From assembly GCF_947581785.1 (NCBI RefSeq), contig NZ_CANPVO010000015.1, positions 124,001-188,000 of the forward strand: DNA of 64,000 nt, read 5' to 3'. Positions 59,301-64,000 of this stretch are shown piece by piece. Under the pieces are notes generated by a model. The model was given only the letters and a program-made list of their open reading frames with translations, had not been told where the DNA came from and did no database searches. Numbering within the stretch: position 1 is the stretch's first letter; each line of letters begins with the position of its first letter. The position numbers and the translations under genes were made by a program. The DNA is from Candidatus Palauibacter polyketidifaciens. GTDB lineage: Bacteria; Gemmatimonadota; Gemmatimonadetes; Palauibacterales; Palauibacteraceae.

Positions 59301-59428
59301 TCTTCGTGAAGGTTAGTGCGGCTTCGGGTTCGCGGCAAATCCCTCTGGCGCTCGAGGAACGGGCGACGGTGGCGCGCGGCGATCATCGAAGTCATGATCC
59401 TTCCGAACCTCTTCCCAACGGAGGCGCC

Positions 59429-59713
59429 ATGGCCCGCCGACCCGCTCCGCCGCGTTCGGTCACGTCATCGCAGGAGGTGACGGACGAACAACTCGACGCG
59501 TACATCCACACGCGCCTCGCGCTGCTCGGGGTCGATCTCTCCGTGCTTCCCGCCGACGACGAGGATGCGCCGGCCGACCAACGCCGCATCATGGCGTCCG
59601 CGCGGCGCTTCCTGCGGTCGACGCCCGGCGCGATCGCCGATTTCGAGTTCGACCCGATGGGGCCGGCGCCCGCCATCTATCCCGCCGAAGTGAGCGCGTG
59701 GAACCGTGGGTGA
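59429..59713 (+). CDS. Small protein upstream of the amidase, possible GatC/AtzG-like partner
   Basis: 94 residues from ATG 59429 with GGAGG five bases upstream. A helical N-terminal half (VTDEQLDAYIHTRLALLGVDL, then DQRRIMASARRFLRST) is followed by a proline-rich end (FDPMGPAPAIYPAEVSAW). No signal peptide or cysteine. It overlaps the amidase start by 8 bp. Amidases such as GatA and AtzE need small helical partners (GatC, AtzG); this protein has similar size and position but no clear sequence match. Confidence 0.65.
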   Translation: MARRPAPPRSVTSSQEVTDEQLDAYIHTRLALLGVDLSVLPADDEDAPADQRRIMASARRFLRSTPGAIADFEFDPMGPAPAIYPAEVSAWNRG

Positions 59714-61481
59714 GGTGAACCGGCGCCGCTTCCTCGAGCGGATGACGGCGCTGACCGCGACGGCCGTGGCGACGCCTGCAACGCTGGGCGCGATCGCCAA
59801 CGCGGGGTCCCGATTCCCCGGCGAGACCCGAGCGAGCAGCCGGGTCGTGGCCGGACACCCTGACGAGCTGAACCTCCCGCCGGCGGGCCGTCCGCAACCT
59901 GCGGAGCTGACCGAATTCACGCTCGCCGAGGCGGCGCGACTCCTTCGCGACGGCGACGTCGGCGCGGTCGAACTCGTGGAGGCGTATCTCGCGCGGATCG
60001 GCCGCTGGGACGCCCGCTATCAGGCGTTCAACACCGTGGCTTCGCGGGGCGCGCTCGAGGCGGCCCGGACCGCCGACCGGACGCGCGGCCGGGCGCCGCT
60101 GACGGGCGTGCCGCTCGCGATCAAGGACAACTACTTCACGGCCGGGGTCCGCACGACGGCGAACTCGTTCATCTTCGAGGACTTCGTACCGGACTTTGAC
60201 GCGACCTCGTGGGCCCGGCTTCGCGACGCGGGCGCGATCCTGCTCGGCAAGACGCAGATGGGACCGCTCGCGACGACGGCCGCCTCGACCCCCAACGGAG
60301 AGCGCACGACAGCGAACGCGTGGGCACCTCACCACGACGATGTGAGCCCCGGCGGGTCCTCGAGCGGATCGGCGACGGCCGTCGCCGCGCGCATGGCCGC
60401 GTCAAGCACCGGGACGCAGACGGGCGGCTCGATCACGAACCCCTCGAACGCCCAGGGCCTGACGGGGATCAAGCCGACGATGGGCCGGGTCTCGCTGCAC
60501 GGCATCCTCCCTCTCACCTACACGCGGGATCACCCGGGTCCCCTGGCCAGGGACGCGGTCGATGCCGCGCTGATGCTGCAGATCATGGCGGGACCGGACC
60601 CCGCGGACCCCCGGTCCCTCGGTCTCCCGCCGGTCCCGGATTACCTGGGGGCCGTACGCGAGGATGCCGGCGGGCTCACGCATCCAGAGCGCGGAGGGCC
60701 GGTGCGGATCGGCGTCCTGCCCGGCTTTCTCGACGAGCCCGAGCCGCCGGAAGATCCCGGGCCTGACCCGGACCCCGATATCGACCGCATCGGGAGTTCG
60801 TTCCCGCGGCGGGAGCGGACGCAGGCGGCGTACCGTCGCGAGGTCGCGACGGTGGAGGCGCGGCGGCGCATGCTCGCGACCCTCGAGGAGATGGGAGCGG
60901 AAATCGTCGAACTCGACTTCCCCACCCACTGGGAGGCGTTGACGAGCTTCAACTTCAACAACGTGCGGCTCCCCGAGCGCTCGGAGATCTTCCTCGAACA
61001 CCTTCGGGATGACGTGAGGAAGTTCGGCGTCTCGCTCGCGCCATGGATCAACGGGCTGCTCCTTCCCGCGGCGGAGTACGTGCGGGGCTCGCGGGCCCGG
61101 CTCGTCCTCCTGAAGGAGGTCCTTGACGAGGTGTTCGGCCGCTGCGACCTGGTGACGCAGACCGCGCCCTACCCCTTCGACATGGTGGGGCTGCCGCTCA
61201 TCGGCTTCCCGATCGGGTTCGAGGCCGGATCGACGGGATACCCGAGGCCCATCGGCGGCATGTTCGGCGCGGAACCCTACGCGGAGCACCACCTGCTCGC
61301 CGTCATCGCGGCGTATCAGCGCGCAACGGACTGGCACCTGCGGCGACCCGCGGACCCCGGCGAACTCCGGCCCGCCGAAGGGGACGGGGGCGGTCCCCGC
61401 GGCGGAGCCGACGGCGCGACCGGCCGCGAGCGTCTACCGGGGCGCTACGATCTGTTCGATGTGATGGAGCGCGGCGAATAG
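59706..61481 (+). CDS. Tat-exported amidase (amidase signature family)
   Basis: 591 residues from GTG or ATG near 59706 (MGEVNRRRFLERM). The N-terminus has a twin-arginine signal (RRRFL, then LTATAVATPATLGAIA). The Ser-Ser-Lys triad is complete: lysine in VPLAIKDNYF, the cis-serine in GGSITNPSN, and the nucleophile region in SPGGSSSGSATAVAA. The middle PERGGPVRIGVLPG and a C-terminal SPLDxxG-type substrate domain follow. Hydrolyses amide bonds; the substrate is unknown. Translation is coupled to the small upstream gene. Confidence 0.92.
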   Translation: MGEVNRRRFLERMTALTATAVATPATLGAIANAGSRFPGETRASSRVVAGHPDELNLPPAGRPQPAELTEFTLAEAARLLRDGDVGAVELVEAYLARIGRWDARYQAFNTVASRGALEAARTADRTRGRAPLTGVPLAIKDNYFTAGVRTTANSFIFEDFVPDFDATSWARLRDAGAILLGKTQMGPLATTAASTPNGERTTANAWAPHHDDVSPGGSSSGSATAVAARMAASSTGTQTGGSITNPSNAQGLTGIKPTMGRVSLHGILPLTYTRDHPGPLARDAVDAALMLQIMAGPDPADPRSLGLPPVPDYLGAVREDAGGLTHPERGGPVRIGVLPGFLDEPEPPEDPGPDPDPDIDRIGSSFPRRERTQAAYRREVATVEARRRMLATLEEMGAEIVELDFPTHWEALTSFNFNNVRLPERSEIFLEHLRDDVRKFGVSLAPWINGLLLPAAEYVRGSRARLVLLKEVLDEVFGRCDLVTQTAPYPFDMVGLPLIGFPIGFEAGSTGYPRPIGGMFGAEPYAEHHLLAVIAAYQRATDWHLRRPADPGELRPAEGDGGGPRGGADGATGRERLPGRYDLFDVMERGE

Positions 61482-61488
61482 CGAGCCG

Positions 61489-63396
61489 TCACCATGCGAT
61501 GCCGTAGTCGTCGCCGTGGTGGCTCGATCCACCCCAGAAGGCGTCGTTCTCCCAGTCGAAGAAGATCGCGTTGATCGGCCCCGACGTGCGCTCCGCGAAG
61601 GTCAGGTCGTATCCCATCGACTCCAGCGCGGAGCGGATCCAGGGCGGCGTCGCGTCCTGCAGGAGCATCCGCCCCGGGCGCGTCTCGTGCTGGCCGAACG
61701 AACCGCGCATCTGGAAGCTGTTCATGTTCGGCGCCTCGACCGCCTGCTGCACGTTCATGTCCCACTCGACCACGTTCAGGAAGAACTGGAGCAGATTCTG
61801 GTCCTGCCCGTCGCCGCCCTGGACGGCGAACGAGAGGAACGGACGGCCGTCCTTGAGCGCCATGCCCGGCGTGAGCGTGGCGCGCGGGCGCTTTCCGGGC
61901 TCGATCACGTTGTACGGGTTGTCCGCCTCGTCGAGGACGAAGCTCTGGGCCCGCTGCGAGAGCCCGATCCCCGTCTCCCCGGCGACGACGGCGGGGATCC
62001 AGCCGCCGGAGGGCGTGATGGAAACGACCCAGCCCTCGGCGTCCGCCGCCTGTACGGAGGTCGTGCCGAGATAGAAGTCTTCATCGAGTGTCGCGTGGTC
62101 CTCCAGCGACAGTTCGACCCCCTGTTCCGTCGTGACGGCGGCCCGCGTCCCCCAGCGCTCGAGCAGGTCGGCGAAGGGGTTCTCCTCCCCCTGGAAGGGA
62201 TAGGGATCGCCGGGCCCTGCGTTCGGATCGTTCCGGTCCCATTCGATGGTTTCGAGCCGGGCCCGTGCGTAGTCCTTCGAAAGGAGTCCCTCGATCGGCT
62301 CCGCGGGCGGGAAGTAGGGGTCCCCGTAGTAGAAGTCGCGGTCGGCGAAGGAGAGGTTCATCACCTGATAGAGCGCGTGGAGGTAGTTCGCGCTGTTGTA
62401 TCCCATGGCTTGCAGGTCGAGTTGCTCGGCCATGTTGAGCGCCTGCAGCATCACGGGTCCCTGGACCCACGTCGTGAGCTTGTAGACGTCGATCCCCTTG
62501 TAATTCGCGGTGACGGGTTCCTCCAGGTGGACCTGCCAGTTCGCCATGTCCTCCATCGTGATGAGCGCGCCGGCCGCCTGCGCGCCCGCGACGAAGTCCG
62601 CCGCGATGTCGCCCCGGTAGAAGGCGTCGTAGGCGGCCTGGATCGCCTCCTTGCGGCTGGCGCCTCCCGCCAGCGCCTCGGCTTCGGCTTCCACGAGGCG
62701 TTCGAGCGTCCGCTTGAGACCGGGCTGCCGGAAGACCTCGCCCTCCCGCGGGCCCGGGTTCTCCACGTCGTCCGGGTGGGTGAAGTAGACAGCCATGGAC
62801 GACGGCCACTGCCGAATGTCGTCCGCCGAATTCCGGATGCGGCGCGCCGCGTCCGCTTCGATCGGGTATCCCTCCGCCATCTCGATCGAGGGCTGAAGCA
62901 CGTCGGCGAGGCTCAGCCGGCCCCATTCGGCGAGCATCGTCATGAGCCCGCCGGGCGTGCCGGGGGTCACGGCAGACAGCGGACCGACCTCGGGCGGAAA
63001 GTTCTCGTGTCCCTCCGCGCGATAGTGGTCGGGGGTTGCGCCGGTCGGCGCCACGCCGAGCGCGTTGACGCCGATGACGCGCTGTTCTCCCGGATGATAG
63101 ACGAGCGCCTGCGTCTCCCCTCCCCACGAGAGCACGTCCCACATGGTGGAGGTCGCGGCGAGCATGGCGGCGGCCGCGTCCACCGCGTTTCCGCCCTGGT
63201 GGAACATGCGCGCCCCGGCGGTGGCGCCAAGCGGCTTGCCGGTGATCGCCATCCAGTGGCGCCCGTGCAGAACCGGCTTGGCGGTGCGCTGGGCTTCGAC
63301 GATCGGGGGCAGAGTCAGGAGCAGCAGCACTGCGAGCGCGACGCGGGGCGCCGCGACGCTGCAGGGGGGGCGGGAGCCGAAAGCGACAGACATCAT
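61489..63396 (-). CDS. Exported gamma-glutamyltransferase
   Basis: 635 residues from ATG 63396, preceded by GGAGGATTCC. Signal peptide (VALAVLLLLTLPPIVEAQ, cut near residue 36). N-terminal nucleophile hydrolase precursor: AITGKPLGATAGARMFHQGGNAVDAA at the start, and the autoprocessing threonine in LGTTSVQAADAEGWVV about residue 430. Ends YGIAW. In classic enzymes the nucleophile is followed by T-H; here it is T-S. Cleaves gamma-glutamyl bonds of glutathione or related compounds. Convergent with the amidase (7 bp). Confidence 0.9.
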   Translation of the reverse strand: MMSVAFGSRPPCSVAAPRVALAVLLLLTLPPIVEAQRTAKPVLHGRHWMAITGKPLGATAGARMFHQGGNAVDAAAAMLAATSTMWDVLSWGGETQALVYHPGEQRVIGVNALGVAPTGATPDHYRAEGHENFPPEVGPLSAVTPGTPGGLMTMLAEWGRLSLADVLQPSIEMAEGYPIEADAARRIRNSADDIRQWPSSMAVYFTHPDDVENPGPREGEVFRQPGLKRTLERLVEAEAEALAGGASRKEAIQAAYDAFYRGDIAADFVAGAQAAGALITMEDMANWQVHLEEPVTANYKGIDVYKLTTWVQGPVMLQALNMAEQLDLQAMGYNSANYLHALYQVMNLSFADRDFYYGDPYFPPAEPIEGLLSKDYARARLETIEWDRNDPNAGPGDPYPFQGEENPFADLLERWGTRAAVTTEQGVELSLEDHATLDEDFYLGTTSVQAADAEGWVVSITPSGGWIPAVVAGETGIGLSQRAQSFVLDEADNPYNVIEPGKRPRATLTPGMALKDGRPFLSFAVQGGDGQDQNLLQFFLNVVEWDMNVQQAVEAPNMNSFQMRGSFGQHETRPGRMLLQDATPPWIRSALESMGYDLTFAERTSGPINAIFFDWENDAFWGGSSHHGDDYGIAW

Positions 63397-63476
63397 GGAA
63401 TCCTCCGGATAGGAACCGAGCGAGCCGACAGCCGAATATGGACCCCGCCATGCACGTGGCGAAAGCCGGGCCGAGG

Positions 63477-64000
63477 CTATCGCCGGCGTCGGATCCCGCG
63501 CCTCAGGGCCGTGGGCTCGGGGCGCTCGACCTCCGGCGCCTCCGGGGGCGGCGGCTCCACATCGGGTTCGAAACCCGGGATGACGCGCCGCTCGATCGTG
63601 TCGCCCAGGAGGCGCTCGATCGCTCTGATCTCGACCCAGTCGCTCGAGGCCATGAGCGTGATGGCGTCGCCGGTGTCGTCGCCGCGCGCGGTGCGGCCGA
63701 CGCGGTGCACGTAGTCTCTGGGGTCTTCGGGCACGTCGAAGTTCACCACGTGGCGGATGCCGCGGATATCCAGGCCTCTCGCGGCCACGTTGGTGGCGAC
63801 GAGGACGCGGATCGAGCCTTCGCGGAACCGGCGCAGCGCCTTGTCGCGCTGGTCCTGGTGCTTGCCGCCGTGCAACCCCGCCACGGCGACGTCGTGCGAC
63901 CGCAGATAGTCGGCGAGGTAGGTCGCCGTCACCCGCGTCCGCGTGAAGACGAGCACCTGCCCCTCCGGCCACTCGCCGAGCAGGTGGTGAAGGAGGGCAT
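63477..64000 (-). CDS. DEAD-box RNA helicase, C-terminal part (runs off right edge)
   Basis: The open frame reaches the window edge (ALLHHLLGEWPEGQVLVFTRTRV is the beginning of the seen part). The RecA2 domain is complete: VLVFTRTRV (motif IV), GLHGGKHQDQRDKAL, VLVATNVAARGLDIRGI (motif V) and YVHRVGRTARGDDTGDA (motif VI). The tail (EPPPPEAPEVERPEPTA and RRGIRRRR) is proline-rich then basic. The DEAD and Walker A motifs lie outside the window. Unwinds RNA duplexes, probably in ribosome assembly or RNA decay. Confidence 0.93.
   Translation of the reverse strand, partial: ALLHHLLGEWPEGQVLVFTRTRVTATYLADYLRSHDVAVAGLHGGKHQDQRDKALRRFREGSIRVLVATNVAARGLDIRGIRHVVNFDVPEDPRDYVHRVGRTARGDDTGDAITLMASSDWVEIRAIERLLGDTIERRVIPGFEPDVEPPPPEAPEVERPEPTALRRGIRRRR

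Larger units (their letters stand above)
59070..59428. other. 359-bp intergenic region between divergent genes
   Basis: No credible gene is seen here. It holds a terminator-like hairpin (59117-59142), an imperfect 26-bp inverted repeat (59154-59179 and 59274-59300) enclosing about 95 bp, and a short CTCCG/CGGAG hairpin around 59243-59255. An in-frame ATG at 59261 could lengthen the small protein, but it lacks a ribosome site and lies inside this structured stretch. Confidence 0.7.

Noticed and set aside
59261-59428. ATG 59261 as the start of the small amidase-linked protein
   Set aside because: No ribosome site, biased composition, and it lies in the structured non-coding block; ATG 59429 has GGAGG at proper spacing.
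1-64000. CRISPR arrays, transposases, integrases, toxin-antitoxin or phage genes
   Set aside because: No regularly spaced repeats, no transposase or integrase motifs and no phage genes were seen; apart from three short repeat tracts and one inverted repeat the window is ordinary chromosome.

Overview
This window is very GC-rich bacterial chromosome. It is densely packed and uses many GTG starts and 4-bp ATGA/GTGA stop-start overlaps. Two things point towards a free-living or host-associated Gemmatimonadota-like lineage: the housekeeping order (rsmB, fmt, def, yajC, tgt, queA, ruvBAC, yebC), and a large set of exported proteins (paired M16 peptidases, an S9 peptidase, a sortilin/BNR-repeat protein, a CocE-like hydrolase, gamma-glutamyltransferase, a UnbV/ASPIC repeat protein). 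That phylum assignment is inference from gene content, not proven by the sequence. I see no insertion sequence, phage, plasmid or CRISPR signature.

Positions 1-24180 are all on the minus strand. From upstream to downstream they hold: rnpB (RNase P RNA); two M16 peptidases (one catalytic, one inactive partner); a Nudix hydrolase; an ECF sigma factor with a zinc-finger anti-sigma protein; holA; a SPOR protein; mutS; a TonB-domain protein; D-Ala-D-Ala ligase; a rhomboid protease; an EF-G-like GTPase; yebC; the Holliday-junction genes ruvC-ruvA-ruvB; queA-tgt (queuosine tRNA modification); yajC; def-fmt (N-formylmethionine handling); a small thiazole-synthesis cluster (TenI-like, thiS, thiG); and the start of rsmB.

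Positions 24315-28971 (plus strand) form a tight three-gene exported operon: a beta-propeller protein, a 956-residue lipoprotein with an HExxH zinc-peptidase-like domain, and an outer-membrane barrel. This is the best candidate for an undescribed system here. It meets, tail to tail, a minus-strand set of exported proteins (28968-35880: FG-GAP/UnbV protein, S9 peptidase, NTF2-like protein). A tRNA-Arg(UCG) and a DUF454 membrane protein follow on the plus strand.

Positions 36646-51021 (minus) carry cystathionine beta-synthase, homocysteine methyltransferase, a metallo-beta-lactamase-fold lipoprotein, a BNR/sortilin-like protein, a CocE-like hydrolase, a glutaryl-CoA-dehydrogenase-like enzyme, two small membrane proteins, an NAD-isocitrate-dehydrogenase-like enzyme, an exported unknown, a LeuA-family synthase lacking the regulatory domain, and a nucleotidyltransferase. 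Positions 51157-55593 (plus) hold a DUF1499-like protein, a lipoprotein, a DUF445 membrane protein and two cytochrome-oxidase assembly factors (Sco, CtaG). Positions 55606-59069 (minus) carry cutA, a long-chain acyl-CoA synthetase, a TPR protein and a zinc-ribbon protein; a 22-bp tandem duplication builds the TPR promoter. After a 359-bp non-coding stretch with a hairpin and a long inverted repeat come a small protein plus Tat-exported amidase (plus strand), then a gamma-glutamyltransferase and the C-terminal part of a DEAD-box helicase running off the right edge (minus).

Convergent gene pairs are separated by only -4 to +12 bp, so the genome looks compact. Start codons are my own choices from Shine-Dalgarno sites, overlaps and family length; doubtful ones are marked.
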